From: Ectobacillus sp042610425
Lineage (GTDB): Bacteria > Bacillota > Bacilli > Bacillales > Bacillaceae_G
Assembly (NCBI RefSeq): GCF_042610425.1
Contig: NZ_JBGJZM010000002.1
Coordinates: 434,001-498,000, forward strand
Direction of reading: 5' to 3'
Length of the DNA: 64,000 nt
Shown: piece by piece, positions 51,810 through 61,123 of the stretch
Layout: each line of letters begins with the position of its first letter
Numbering within the stretch: position 1 is the first letter of the stretch
Notes under the pieces: model-generated
Databases searched by the model: none
Told to the model about the DNA's origin: nothing
The model's input: the letters and a program-made list of their open reading frames with translations, nothing else
Made by a program: the position numbers and the translations under genes

Positions 51810-52699
51810 AACGTCTCCTCCTCTTTTTCATAGAAATGTAAGAAGATTTCTTCTAAACTTGGTTCTTCAATCCATACATTTCTTATCTCCATTTCAGCAA
51901 TTTTCTTCATAATTGGATTGATATTTCCTTTAAACAGAAAGCTAATGAAATGATCCTCTTGTACAAGTTTCGTTACCCCCGGAACTTCAAATTGCTTTCC
52001 ATCCTGATCCGATACCGTTTCTATCTTTATTTTTTTGTAAGTATCTTGTTTTAACGTACTCATTTTCTCTACTTCTATAATTTTACCTTCTTTAATAATA
52101 GCTACTCGGTCACACAGCTTTTGTACCTCGCTAAGTATATGGGAGGAAAACAGAATAGTTGTACCTTTCTTATTTTCCCCTTTCAGTAAATCAAAAAATT
52201 TCTGTTGCATAAGGGGATCTAGGCCACCCGTCGGTTCATCTAGTATAATTAACTTCGGCTCATGAAGTAGACCTTGTACGATACCGACTTTTTTCTTATT
52301 TCCATAGGAAAGATCATCAATCTTTTTTGTAAGGTCAAGTTCCATAATGGCAGCTAATTCTTTGATTCGCTTGCTACAATCTTTTTTATAAAAACTTGCT
52401 GAGTAGTTTAATAAATCAATTACCTTCATGTTGTCGTAATAAAATACTTCCGATGGTAAATATCCAATATTCTTTGCAATTTCGGGAGCGTCTTTCACAC
52501 TATCCTTACCAAAAATCGTAGCACTTCCGCTCGTTGGATGAATGAGTCCGAGCAAAGTTCGAATCGTTGTTGATTTACCAGCCCCATTCGGGCCAATAAA
52601 TCCAAATATTTCTCCTTCTTCCACATGAAAGCTGACATCCTCGATTCCTCTTGCCTTACCATAACTTTTCGTTAGTCCATTCAGTTCGATGACATTCAT
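51806..52699 (-). CDS. ABC transporter ATP-binding protein
   Basis: A 297-residue ATPase. Walker A is GPNGAGKSTT near residue 38, the Q-loop follows at IGYLPSEVFYYD, the signature is LSYGNKKKVG (Gly-rich variant), Walker B is LIILDEPTGGLDP, and the switch His is in SSHIL. A C-terminal accessory domain (about 215-297) is typical of drug exporter ATPases. It precedes the two permease genes and follows the TetR gene by 12 bp. With two permeases it forms a complete exporter. Confidence 0.93.
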   Translation of the reverse strand: MNVIELNGLTKSYGKARGIEDVSFHVEEGEIFGFIGPNGAGKSTTIRTLLGLIHPTSGSATIFGKDSVKDAPEIAKNIGYLPSEVFYYDNMKVIDLLNYSASFYKKDCSKRIKELAAIMELDLTKKIDDLSYGNKKKVGIVQGLLHEPKLIILDEPTGGLDPLMQQKFFDLLKGENKKGTTILFSSHILSEVQKLCDRVAIIKEGKIIEVEKMSTLKQDTYKKIKIETVSDQDGKQFEVPGVTKLVQEDHFISFLFKGNINPIMKKIAEMEIRNVWIEEPSLEEIFLHFYEKEEETL

Positions 52700-52711
52700 A
52701 AGACAACCTCC

Positions 52712-53347
52712 CTACTCTTTGTAAATGACTTTTTGTAGCATAGTCGTGTACACATCAGCCTCAGCAAATATACGATCATAATCAATCATCTTGGACGGTG
52801 CTTCCTTTATTTTTGCAAGCTCAGCAGTGCTAAATCCATCAAAGGTCCACATAATGATGTTCATCGCCTTTTCTAAATCAACTCCTTCTTTGAACCTAGA
52901 TATATCGATTCCATCAAAAAGCCTTGAATAGCTAGCCTCACTCATCTCTCTCGTTCGGTCCGCTACGTATTCCTTACTAACCGCAGATGAATCTACACTT
53001 GCATTCTTTAAAAATTCCATCATATCTGGATATTTGCCGAGGAGTACCAATTTAAATTTCATAATGTCGCGCACTCTTGCAAAAATATCCGTTTGTTCAA
53101 AATCAACGTGATCGTATAGCTCTCTTACACTCTTTTCAGCGCAATAATCAAACACAAATAAGTACAACTGTTGTTTATTTTTAAAGTAATGAAAGAGTAG
53201 CCCCTTAGAAATCCCCGCTTCTTTTACGATTTCATTCGTCGAAGCAAGGTCATATCCCTTATACGCAAATTCCTTTATCGCCGCATTTAATATGCGTTCC
53301 TGCTTTTCTGGATCCAGATTTCTAAATTTCGTAAGCATCTCATCCAT
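52712..53347 (-). CDS. TetR/AcrR family regulator
   Basis: A 211-residue regulator with an N-terminal TetR HTH (ILNAAIKEFAYKGYDLASTNEIVKEAGISKGLLFHYFKNK, about residues 18-57 in short segments) and a C-terminal ligand domain of unassigned specificity. First gene of the exporter operon. Two TTGAC-N7-GTCAA sites overlap and follow the promoter, so it probably represses itself and the ABC genes until a toxic ligand binds. The start ATG 53347 is supported by TTGGTG upstream; an internal ATG is possible. Confidence 0.9.
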   Translation of the reverse strand: MDEMLTKFRNLDPEKQERILNAAIKEFAYKGYDLASTNEIVKEAGISKGLLFHYFKNKQQLYLFVFDYCAEKSVRELYDHVDFEQTDIFARVRDIMKFKLVLLGKYPDMMEFLKNASVDSSAVSKEYVADRTREMSEASYSRLFDGIDISRFKEGVDLEKAMNIIMWTFDGFSTAELAKIKEAPSKMIDYDRIFAEADVYTTMLQKVIYKE

Positions 53348-53364
53348 ATTTCACCAAGCTCTCT

Positions 53365-53414
53365 TTGACCAATTTGGTCAATTTCATTATATTTCCATTG
53401 ACTACTTCAGTCAA
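53365..53414. promoter_or_regulatory. Twin TetR operators
   Basis: TTGACCAATTTGGTCAA (53365-53381, perfect dyad) and TTGACTACTTCAGTCAA (53398-53414) share the form TTGAC-N7-GTCAA and lie 33 bp apart, three helical turns. The upstream one contains the -35 box and the downstream one follows the -10 box. Confidence 0.75.
53386..53414 (-). promoter_or_regulatory. Promoter of the TetR/ABC operon
   Basis: TTGACT (53409-53414) and a perfect TATAAT (53386-53391) spaced 17 bp on the minus strand, embedded between the twin operators. Confidence 0.75.
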
Positions 53415-53563
53415 TTACCACAGTATGTCTAACTGTTTCAATTTTGTGAATGTTACTCTTCGCAGAAAGTCATCCTAACATAGAGCCCCTATTCGTATAT
53501 GCTGTTTGTATTCCATTAACATGTTAAAATATACCTATACTTTTTAAATGGAGATGAAAGAAA

Positions 53564-54796
53564 ATGAAAAGCGAATTAATAGAGAGATTTACTTCCTATG
53601 TGAAAGTAGACACACAATCCAATGAAAATAATGAAGTCTGTCCTTCTACACCTGGACAACTGTTACTTGCCAACATGCTAGTGGACGAATTAAAAGAAAT
53701 TGGTATGCAAGAAGTAACAATCGATGAAAATGGGTATGTGATGGCAACTCTTCCTTCAAACACGGATAAAGATGTAATGACCATTGGATTTTTAGCTCAT
53801 GTTGATACCGCAACTGATTTTACTGGTACAAATGTGAACCCACAAATCACCCAGAATTATGATGGAAAAGATATTGTCTTACATAAAGAGCAAGGCATTA
53901 TCTTATCAACAGAGCACTTCCCAGAGCTTGCAAATTATAAAGGCCATACATTAATAACAACAGATGGAACGACTTTACTTGGTGCTGATGACAAATCTGG
54001 CATTACGATCATCATGACAGCAATGAATTATCTAATACAACATCCAGAAATCAAACACGGTAAAATCCGCGTTGCCTTTACACCGGATGAAGAAATTGGC
54101 AGAGGACCGCATAAATTCGATGTGGAAGCCTTTAACGCTCAGGTTGCCTATACCGTTGATGGCGGCCCGCTCGGTGAACTCGAATATGAAAACTTTAACG
54201 CAGCTTCTGCAAAAATTACGATAAAAGGAAAGAATGTTCACCCAGGTACAGCCAAAGGAAAAATGATCAACTCTACAAAAATTGCAATGGAACTAAACAG
54301 CAAACTTCCAGCAGAGGAAAGTCCTGAAGCAACGGAAGGCTATGAAGGGTTCTATCACTTGCTCTCCATCAACGGAGATGTAGAGGAAACAAAACTTTAC
54401 TACATCATCCGCGATTTTGACAAAGAGCAATTTGAAGCAAGAAAGATGCAGATGCAAGCCATTGTAAATGAACTAAAGCAAAAATACGGAGAAGACCGCA
54501 TTCTACTTGAACTCAAAGACCAATATTACAACATGAAGGAAAAAGTAGAACCGGTAATAGAAATTATCGACATTGCGTCAGAAGCAATGAAAAACTTAGG
54601 CATTACGCCGAACATCCGTCCAATTCGCGGTGGAACAGATGGTGCACAGCTTTCTTATATGGGACTTCCTACGCCAAATATCTTTACAGGCGGCGAAAAC
54701 TTCCATGGTCGATACGAATACATTTCCGTTGATACGATGGAAAAAGCAACGAACGTTGTGATGGAAATTGCACAATTGTTTGAAAAACGTGCATAA
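53564..54796 (+). CDS. pepT: Peptidase T (tripeptidase)
   Basis: A 410-residue M20B metallopeptidase removing N-terminal residues from tripeptides. Zinc ligands are in AHVDTATD (His78-type), LGADDKSG (bridging Asp), PDEEIGRGPH (catalytic Glu and Zn Glu), TVDGG, and the C-terminal IFTGGENFHG histidine. The internal lid/dimerisation domain (about 205-315) is present, including GKNVHPGTAKGKM. Length matches B. subtilis PepT. Cytosolic; helps peptide use. Start ATG 53564 about ten bases after GGAG. Confidence 0.97.
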   Translation: MKSELIERFTSYVKVDTQSNENNEVCPSTPGQLLLANMLVDELKEIGMQEVTIDENGYVMATLPSNTDKDVMTIGFLAHVDTATDFTGTNVNPQITQNYDGKDIVLHKEQGIILSTEHFPELANYKGHTLITTDGTTLLGADDKSGITIIMTAMNYLIQHPEIKHGKIRVAFTPDEEIGRGPHKFDVEAFNAQVAYTVDGGPLGELEYENFNAASAKITIKGKNVHPGTAKGKMINSTKIAMELNSKLPAEESPEATEGYEGFYHLLSINGDVEETKLYYIIRDFDKEQFEARKMQMQAIVNELKQKYGEDRILLELKDQYYNMKEKVEPVIEIIDIASEAMKNLGITPNIRPIRGGTDGAQLSYMGLPTPNIFTGGENFHGRYEYISVDTMEKATNVVMEIAQLFEKRA

Positions 54797-54812
54797 CCAA
54801 TCAAAATAAAAC

Positions 54813-54840
54813 GAAGCTAGCTCGTATTTGGGCTAGCTTC
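54813..54840 (+). terminator. Terminator after pepT
   Basis: GAAGCTAGC / GCTAGCTTC stem of 9 bp with a 10-nt loop, then an AT-rich tail. Confidence 0.65.
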
Positions 54841-54908
54841 ATTTATCACGCAAGACTATATATGCTATAATGAACAAACAATTGAATACCACAATTAACG
54901 GAGGCAAT

Positions 54909-55379
54909 ATGCTAACTTTTGAAGAAAAACTTGCTATTATTACATCGTTCCCTGAATTAAAACGCAAAGACGTTTCACTCGGACGAATTAATTTTCATTA
55001 TGAAGAAAGTACATCAGATAAGAAGAACGTTGTCTATCATCTCCATCCAAACGGAAATGGCTTTGTCTACGCAGAACATATTCATGGCTTTGCAACCAAT
55101 GATAAAGGTTTTGTAAACATTCGCGATTTTTCTAAAGAGGAACTTCACTCTGTCATAGAAAGATCCATTCGTGGCCTATCCAAATCTACTACTACCGGAG
55201 AGCATACTGAAGAACATCAATCAGAAGAATGGGTGAACGGCGAAGGTCATACGCTAATCCTCATAGAAGAAGAGGATATGTGGAATGTCTATGCTGGAGA
55301 TCTGCTGGACGGTACTTTTGTCTCTTATAACCAAGCACTCGGCTATTTGGATGAAGAGGGATTTAAACGCCGCTCATAA
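54909..55379 (+). CDS. Uncharacterised protein, 156 aa
   Basis: I do not recognise this family. Soluble, no signal peptide or membrane helix. The first half (MLTFEEKLAIITSFPEL, then KNVVYHLHPNGNGFVYAEH) reads like an alpha-beta domain; a linker rich in Thr, His and Glu around residues 105-118 separates it from a second small domain (GHTLILIEEEDMWNVYAGD) ending in a basic tail. The frame is open from 54870, but ATG 54909 with GGAGG four bases upstream is the better start. It has its own terminator and lies between pepT and a convergent methyltransferase gene. Confidence 0.65.
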   Translation: MLTFEEKLAIITSFPELKRKDVSLGRINFHYEESTSDKKNVVYHLHPNGNGFVYAEHIHGFATNDKGFVNIRDFSKEELHSVIERSIRGLSKSTTTGEHTEEHQSEEWVNGEGHTLILIEEEDMWNVYAGDLLDGTFVSYNQALGYLDEEGFKRRS

Positions 55380-55398
55380 TTGCTAGAATATATGTAAC

Positions 55399-55436
55399 AA
55401 AAAAGGATTGTTCCTTGAAGGAACGACCCTTTTTTC
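55399..55436. terminator. Terminator between convergent genes
   Basis: AAAAAAGGATTGTTCC / GGAACGACCCTTTTTT imperfect stem with T runs in both directions, between the uncharacterised gene and the methyltransferase gene. Confidence 0.78.
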
Positions 55437-55438
55437 TT

Positions 55439-56641
55439 TTACATCTTTTGAATAAATACAACCTTAAGATAATTTCCCTCTTTATATTCCCTTATGGTTT
55501 TAAAATCAGCTGGCAATGAAAATTCTTCTAAAACTTTATACGTAGTACCTGTTTCATGAAAGGCCGTATCGATAAATTCCTTGAAGGTATGCATGCCAAA
55601 GGTACTAGCATTTGTAGATGCCACAATGATTCCTTTATCAGCCGTAATAGCAATCGTTTCTTTTAATAAATTCGTATAATCCTTCGCTGCACTAAATGTA
55701 TATTTCTTCGATTTTGCAAAGCTAGGCGGATCAAGAATAACCATATCAAAAGATAACTTTTTGCGAGCAGCATACTTAAAGTAATGGAATACATCTTCTA
55801 CGATAATATCCTGCGCCTCATAGTCGATCTCATTAATACTAAATTGTTCAATTGTTTTCGCTAAGCTACGGTTTGCTAAATCAACGCTCGTCGTTTTTGT
55901 CGCACCACCAAGCGCAGCAAACACAGAAAATGCGCCCGTATACGAGAACATATTTAACACCGTTTTTCCGCTCGCATACTTATCTCGAATCGTCCGTCTC
56001 ACATCCCGTTGATCAAGAAACACCCCAACCATCGCTCCATCATTTAAGTAAACGGCAAAGCGTACGCCATTTTCTTTCACGATAAGAGGAAACTGCCCTC
56101 TTTCACCTGTAACAAAATCATCATCATTAACATATTGGCCCTTCGTATCAAACCGCTTCTTTTCATAAATCCCCTTGTATTCTACGATGTTTTGCAAGGA
56201 CTGTAGTACATCTTCTTTAAACGTATAAATCCCCTTGCTATACCAACTCATGACATAATAGCCATCATAATAATCAATGATAAGACCACCAATTCCGTCG
56301 CCTTCTCCATTAAATACACGAAATGCTGTCGTCTGTTCATCCTTATAAAAGGCGGCGCGATGCTGAATTGCTTTTCGTAATTTTTCTTCAACAAACGTTT
56401 GATTAATTAATTCGGACTCATTTTCCGTCAAAACCCAGCCTAATCCCTTGTTTTGCTTCCCATAATATCCTTTTGCCAGAAACTTCTTTTTCTCATCCAC
56501 CAAACGAAGAATTTCTCCTTCTTCTAGAAGAGCATGACTATTTACAAATGCATCCTTCGTCAGCAACGGATAGCCTCGTTTTATTTTATTACCATAATTT
56601 GATTTAATAAGTACAGTTTTTTCATTTCTCATTTCGTTCAT
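55439..56641 (-). CDS. RlmI-like class I rRNA methyltransferase
   Basis: A 400-residue enzyme. Residues about 1-90 form a PUA-type RNA-binding domain; 90-180 contains the EEHD-like insert found in RlmI proteins (GEGDGIGGLIIDYYDGYYV). The C-terminal Rossmann domain has VLNMFSYTGAFSVFAALGGA (SAM loop), the VDLANRS acidic strand and LDPPSFAKSK (DPP catalytic motif), as in RlmI/YwbD-type 23S rRNA cytosine-5 methyltransferases. Specific target nucleotide cannot be told from sequence. The translational start is uncertain; ATG 56641 and ATG 56632 are both possible. Confidence 0.88.
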   Translation of the reverse strand: MNEMRNEKTVLIKSNYGNKIKRGYPLLTKDAFVNSHALLEEGEILRLVDEKKKFLAKGYYGKQNKGLGWVLTENESELINQTFVEEKLRKAIQHRAAFYKDEQTTAFRVFNGEGDGIGGLIIDYYDGYYVMSWYSKGIYTFKEDVLQSLQNIVEYKGIYEKKRFDTKGQYVNDDDFVTGERGQFPLIVKENGVRFAVYLNDGAMVGVFLDQRDVRRTIRDKYASGKTVLNMFSYTGAFSVFAALGGATKTTSVDLANRSLAKTIEQFSINEIDYEAQDIIVEDVFHYFKYAARKKLSFDMVILDPPSFAKSKKYTFSAAKDYTNLLKETIAITADKGIIVASTNASTFGMHTFKEFIDTAFHETGTTYKVLEEFSLPADFKTIREYKEGNYLKVVFIQKM

Positions 56642-56872
56642 CCATTCTGTTAGGGTATGTATATTCTATGCGTTTCCTTTTATGTAAACGATAACGGTCT
56701 GATTGGTTTTCGTACTTCAATCATATTACTGTGGTGGATTGGATAAGTCAATTTCCATCAGATTTTCGTTTTCTTGTCATCCATTGTACCCACTTATCAG
56801 CTACTTCACTAATTCCTGCCCCTATGAAATAAGTATTTCCATTTATAAAAGGCGCCTTCATAGAGGGAATTT

Positions 56873-56931
56873 CCCTACTAAACAATAAACATCCTGTGAA
56901 GGTATCACAGGATGTTTATTGTTTAGTAGGG
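56873..56931. terminator. Perfect 27-bp inverted repeat after fumC
   Basis: CCCTACTAAACAATAAACAT (first 20 of 27 nt at 56873-56899) and its full complement at 56905-56931 leave a 5-nt loop. The inner CATCCTGTGA/TCACAGGATG core flanked by TTTATTGTTT on both strands is a bidirectional terminator. The other ~230 bp of this gene-free gap (56642-56872) shows nothing further except a weak 37-codon frame. Confidence 0.75.
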
Positions 56932-56945
56932 TAAATAGTTGTTTA

Positions 56946-58421
56946 TTAGATCAATCCAAGATCCTTGCGTGGGTTTCCTACCATATTTTTCGGATTTACA
57001 ATCTTATCGAAGTCTTCTGCTTTTACGTATCCGCTGTCAATCGCGGCTTGACGAAGTGTTGTATTTTCTTCAAATGCTTTGTGCGCAATAGCAGAAGCCT
57101 TGTCATAACCAATTGCTGGGCTTAGTGCCGTTACAAGCATAAGTGATTCGCCAACATATTTATCAATCATTTTCTTATCAAGCGTTAGGTCTTTAATGCT
57201 GTAATTACAGAATTTCTCGCATGCATCACCGAGGATTTGGCTCGAATGCAACACATTCTTAATGATGATTGGCCTCATTGTATTCAGTTCAAAGTGACCC
57301 TGTGTTCCAGCAAACGCCACTGTGTTGTCGTTCCCAATAACCTGAATACATACCATGATCAATGCCTCCTCCTGAGTTGGATTCACTTTGCCAGGCATGA
57401 TTGAAGACCCAGGTTCATTGGCAGGCATATTTAATTCGTGGATACCAGCCCTTGGCCCACAGCCAAGCCAACGGATGTCGTTTGCGATTTTCATTATTGA
57501 TACAGCAAGTGTACGCACCGCTGCACTAGCGTTCACCATTGCATCAAGGGAGCCTTGAGCAGCGAATTTATTTGGAGCTGTCACAAAGGGATGATTAGTA
57601 AGTCGGGCAATCTCATCCGCGATACCAGGGCCGAAATCTGGTGGGGTGTTAATTCCTGTTCCCACTGCAGTTCCGCCGGCAGCCAGCTTGTATAATCCAT
57701 CTAGAGAGGCTTTGACAAGCTGTAACGAATCCTTAAGTTGGGTAACGTAACCAGACCATTCCTGACCAACAGTAAGAGGAGTAGCGTCTTGAAGATGTGT
57801 ACGTCCAATTTTGACGATTTCGACCCATTGGACAGCCTTATCCCACATCGTGTCAATGAGAGCTTCTACATTTGGAATAAGGTGATTAACAAATTCTAGC
57901 ACCGTCGCAATATGCATTGCAGTCTGAAACGTATCGTTTGAAGATTGCGACATATTTACATGATCATTTGGGTGGATAGGATCTTTCGTCCCTAAAGTTC
58001 CACCTGCCAACTGGATTGCACGGTTTGCAATCACCTCGTTCACATTCATATTCGTCTGTGTACCCGAACCAGTCTGCCATACATACAATGGAAATTCATT
58101 ATCAAGTTGACCTGTTATCACCTCATCAGCAACTTGAATAATGAGTTCTGCCTCCTCTGACTGTAGATTACCTGAATTAGAATTGACAATGGCTGCAGCT
58201 TTCTTCACATATCCATAAGCTCGGTACACCGCCTTTGGCATACGGTCATCACCTATAGAAAAGTGAAGCAATGACCGTTCAGTTTGTGCACCCCACAAGT
58301 GGTCTGCTGGCACCATCACCTTACCCATTGAATCAGCCTCAATGCGGTATGTTCCTCCTTCTACCAAATCGCCTACATCATGATTTATAATATTTCTTTC
58401 CTTATCTTCATTGTATTTCAA
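56946..58421 (-). CDS. fumC: Class II fumarate hydratase
   Basis: A TCA-cycle enzyme interconverting fumarate and malate. Conserved fumarase/aspartase stretches are WQTGSGTQTNMNVNEV, PNDHVNMSQSSNDTFQTAM, IGRTHLQDATPLTVGQEW and the signature GSSIMPGKVNPTQ. Catalytic His and the flexible SS loop are intact. The region matching other FumC proteins begins at YRIEADSMGK, about 467 residues from the end, but no ATG stands there; the nearest supported start is TTG 58421, six bases after GGCGGA, giving a ~24-residue N-terminal extension (491 aa). Longer starts up to 58520 lack a ribosome binding site. The start is therefore uncertain. Confidence 0.92.
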   Translation of the reverse strand: MKYNEDKERNIINHDVGDLVEGGTYRIEADSMGKVMVPADHLWGAQTERSLLHFSIGDDRMPKAVYRAYGYVKKAAAIVNSNSGNLQSEEAELIIQVADEVITGQLDNEFPLYVWQTGSGTQTNMNVNEVIANRAIQLAGGTLGTKDPIHPNDHVNMSQSSNDTFQTAMHIATVLEFVNHLIPNVEALIDTMWDKAVQWVEIVKIGRTHLQDATPLTVGQEWSGYVTQLKDSLQLVKASLDGLYKLAAGGTAVGTGINTPPDFGPGIADEIARLTNHPFVTAPNKFAAQGSLDAMVNASAAVRTLAVSIMKIANDIRWLGCGPRAGIHELNMPANEPGSSIMPGKVNPTQEEALIMVCIQVIGNDNTVAFAGTQGHFELNTMRPIIIKNVLHSSQILGDACEKFCNYSIKDLTLDKKMIDKYVGESLMLVTALSPAIGYDKASAIAHKAFEENTTLRQAAIDSGYVKAEDFDKIVNPKNMVGNPRKDLGLI

Positions 58422-58722
58422 CAGGATTCCGCCTTTCCTACCCATCATGATTAACCGGTCCATCCATAAGGATCGTATGATTTTACATAACAGGTTCCAA
58501 ATAGGATTATTGTTCCACACAATCTTTGGAACTATTATAATGTAATGTTAAATAATCGAATTTATTTCTCTTACTCCATAAAAGCCAAAGGTGTATTGAG
58601 TTTTCAATTCATGGGAAGTTGCTGAACTATATAAGATTAGGTAGAATTCGCACGGGAGAAATGAAGAAAATAAATAGCCACCTTTTCTAAGAAAAGGTGG
58701 CTACATTTAGTAACAGATTGCC

Positions 58723-58923
58723 TCAATAATACATACTTTCAGAAAAACCGCATTTCTGGCATACCCTCATAATAGAAGTTTCCATAAATATATGATTACA
58801 GTTCTCCTGCATGGTATGGACTTTTTCTTGCATATCACGAATGCTATTTTGCATGATTTCTATTTCTCTTTTTATTTTCTGTATTTCTTTCAAACTACTG
58901 TTATCGATAAATTTTTGATCCAT
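58723..58923 (-). CDS. Small coiled-coil protein with C-terminal zinc-ribbon-like cysteines
   Basis: A 66-residue protein, mostly helical with heptad pattern (IQKIKREIEIMQNSIRDMQE, then VHTMQENC) and a Cys-x2-His (NCNH) plus CQKCG pair at the C terminus that could bind one zinc ion. Function unknown; I do not recognise the family. Its start, ATG 58923 with AAAGGAA 12 bases upstream, lies inside the 3' end of thiC (23-nt overlap) on the same strand, so it may be coupled to thiC. Confidence 0.55.
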   Translation of the reverse strand: MDQKFIDNSSLKEIQKIKREIEIMQNSIRDMQEKVHTMQENCNHIFMETSIMRVCQKCGFSESMYY

Positions 58924-60664
58924 CGCTAACAAATTCCTTTGCTTTTTGTTTCATTCCTTCTTCTGCTTCCCCCTCAGAACCTTCCCAATCCATTCCTCGA
59001 ATGTCATGAGAAATTCTCATCGAGCAAAACTTTGGTCCGCACATGGAGCAAAAATGAGCTGTTTTTGCTCCTTCAGCTGGAAGCGTTTCGTCATGGTATT
59101 CTCTTGCACGTTCTGGATCGAGGGATAAGTTAAATTGATCGTTCCATCGAAATTCAAAGCGTGCTTTCGATAAAGCATTGTCTCGGTCCATAGCACCCGG
59201 ATGTCCCTTTGCTAAATCAGCAGCATGAGCAGCAATTTTGTAAGTAATGACGCCTTCCCGAACATCATCTTTATTTGGCAATCCGAGATGCTCTTTTGGC
59301 GTTACGTAACAAAGCATTGCTGTTCCAAACCAACCAATCATTGCAGCGCCGATGGCTGATGTAATGTGGTCATATCCTGGTGCGATATCAGTTGTTAACG
59401 GTCCTAATGTATAAAACGGTGCTTCTTGACAGATTTCAAGCTGCTTATCCATATTTTCTTTAATCTTATGCATGGGCACATGACCTGGACCTTCAATCAT
59501 AACCTGTACATCATGCTTCCATGCGATTTTCGTTAACTCTCCTAACGTTTCAAGCTCAGCAAATTGTGCTTCATCATTGGCATCAGCTAATGATCCTGGT
59601 CGTAATCCATCTCCAAGTGAAACAGAAATATCGTATTGTTTTAAGATTTCACATATTTCTTCAAAATGTGTGTATAGGAAGTTTTCTTGATGATGCGCTA
59701 GACACCACTGTGCCAAAATGGAACCACCGCGGGATACAATCCCTGTTGTGCGTTTTGCAGTTAACGGAACATAGCGTAACAAAACCCCAGCATGAATCGT
59801 AAAGTAATCGACGCCTTGTTCCGCCTGTTCAATTAATGTATCTCGGTATACATCCCATGTTAAATCCTCTGCTACGCCATTTACTTTTTCAAGTGCCTGA
59901 TAAATAGGTACTGTACCAACCGGAACAGGAGCATTGCGAACAATCCACTCTCTCGTTGTATGAATATTTTTACCTGTTGATAGATCCATAATCGTATCTG
60001 CGCCCCATCTTGTAGCCCACGTCATTTTCTCAACCTCTTGCTCGATTGAGGAACTAACAGCAGAATTCCCAATGTTCGCATTTATTTTGACTAGAAAATT
60101 ACGTCCAATAATCATTGGCTCACTTTCTGGGTGATTAATATTTGCTGGTATAATGGCTCGTCCCTTTGCTACCTCATCCCGAACAAACTCCGGATCCATA
60201 TTTTCACGAATCGCAATGTACTCCATTTCAGAGGTAATCACGCCTTGCTTTGCGTAATGCATTTGCGTTACATTTTGCCCTTCTTTTGCCCGTAGCGGTG
60301 CTGTCGTTCGATTTGGAAACCATTCAAGATTTGCACGAATATCATCTTCTGTGTATCCGTTATCTACAGGTTTGATTTCTCTCCCTGCACACGTCTGTAC
60401 ATCATTACGTTCCAAAATCCATTGTTTGCGTAATTTCGGAAGTCCTTTTCTAATGTCAACATCACAATCTATGTCTGTGTAAGGACCGCTCGTATCATAT
60501 ACACGAACAGGAGCATTTTCTTCTTCCCCGAAGGACGTAACCGTCTGGCTTAACTCAATTTCCCTCATAGGAACTTGAATATCTCCTCTGGAACCTTCCA
60601 CGTACACTTTCTTACTTCCCATAAACTGTGATTTTAATTCTACGTTTACATCTTGCTTCTGCAT
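58901..60664 (-). CDS. thiC: Phosphomethylpyrimidine synthase
   Basis: A 587-residue radical-SAM enzyme converting 5-aminoimidazole ribotide to HMP-phosphate, the thiamine pyrimidine moiety. The C-terminal Cx2Cx4C Fe-S motif CSMCGPKFC is intact near residue 550; zinc/active-site stretches include GDGLRPGS, MIEGPGHVPMHKI, and YTLGPLTTDIAPGYDHITSAIG. Length matches Bacillus ThiC. Start ATG 60664 follows GGAGG by seven bases. It lies behind a TPP riboswitch, so it is repressed when thiamine pyrophosphate is abundant. Other thi genes are not in the window. Confidence 0.97.
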   Translation of the reverse strand: MQKQDVNVELKSQFMGSKKVYVEGSRGDIQVPMREIELSQTVTSFGEEENAPVRVYDTSGPYTDIDCDVDIRKGLPKLRKQWILERNDVQTCAGREIKPVDNGYTEDDIRANLEWFPNRTTAPLRAKEGQNVTQMHYAKQGVITSEMEYIAIRENMDPEFVRDEVAKGRAIIPANINHPESEPMIIGRNFLVKINANIGNSAVSSSIEQEVEKMTWATRWGADTIMDLSTGKNIHTTREWIVRNAPVPVGTVPIYQALEKVNGVAEDLTWDVYRDTLIEQAEQGVDYFTIHAGVLLRYVPLTAKRTTGIVSRGGSILAQWCLAHHQENFLYTHFEEICEILKQYDISVSLGDGLRPGSLADANDEAQFAELETLGELTKIAWKHDVQVMIEGPGHVPMHKIKENMDKQLEICQEAPFYTLGPLTTDIAPGYDHITSAIGAAMIGWFGTAMLCYVTPKEHLGLPNKDDVREGVITYKIAAHAADLAKGHPGAMDRDNALSKARFEFRWNDQFNLSLDPERAREYHDETLPAEGAKTAHFCSMCGPKFCSMRISHDIRGMDWEGSEGEAEEGMKQKAKEFVSDGSKIYR

Positions 60665-60762
60665 GTAACTTCCTCCTTAAAATGGCTTTGTGACCTAGGA
60701 GCTACAGCATAGTTTCTCCGCTTGATTGAGTGGCAATCAAGTAAAGGAAAGACAATAAAATA

Positions 60763-60784
60763 AGGTTCTGTATACACAGAACCT
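60763..60784 (-). terminator. TPP riboswitch terminator
   Basis: AGGTTCTGT / ACAGAACCT, a perfect 9-bp stem with a 4-nt loop followed by TATTTTATTG on the minus strand, between the riboswitch and thiC. A further hairpin CTTGATT / AATCAAG lies at 60721-60741. Confidence 0.8.
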
Positions 60785-60834
60785 GATTCATCGTCAAAAA
60801 GTAGTGGCGTGCTGAACAAAAGAAGACGCCTTCG

Positions 60835-60935
60835 TACTACTTCCCTACGCTGGTATGATCCAGATCAGGTTCAAAGGGTCAAAGAATTTACGCATTCTTT
60901 TCTCAGTCCAAGCAATTGGGCACCCCTAGTAGAGC
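60835..60935 (-). ncRNA. TPP (THI-box) riboswitch
   Basis: On the minus strand the order ACTAGGGGTGCCC, then GGACTGAGAAAAG, then TTTGAACCTGATCTGGATCA and ACCAGCGTAGGGAAGT is the conserved TPP aptamer core (CTGAGA, ACCTGATCTGGATAATACCAGCGTAGGGA). It controls thiC through the terminator that follows. Confidence 0.96.
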
Positions 60936-61123
60936 TTTACGTATTACTATTAAGTTTGCATGTAAAACATATCATAATTTTCAGAAAAAGGAAATAGTAT
61001 TTTCAACATAAACAATATGAATAACTTTTTAACATAAGGAAAAAGTTGTTCTACGTATACATCCATACTAAACCTCAAAAACTAGACTGATTTCTATATC
61101 CGATATACAAGGAGGCAACAAGT

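Noticed and set aside
56748..56861. 37-codon minus-strand frame (starts MKAPFINGNTYF) between fumC and the RlmI-like gene
   Set aside because: Protein-like composition but no ribosome binding site and it follows the fumC terminator; too weak to call.
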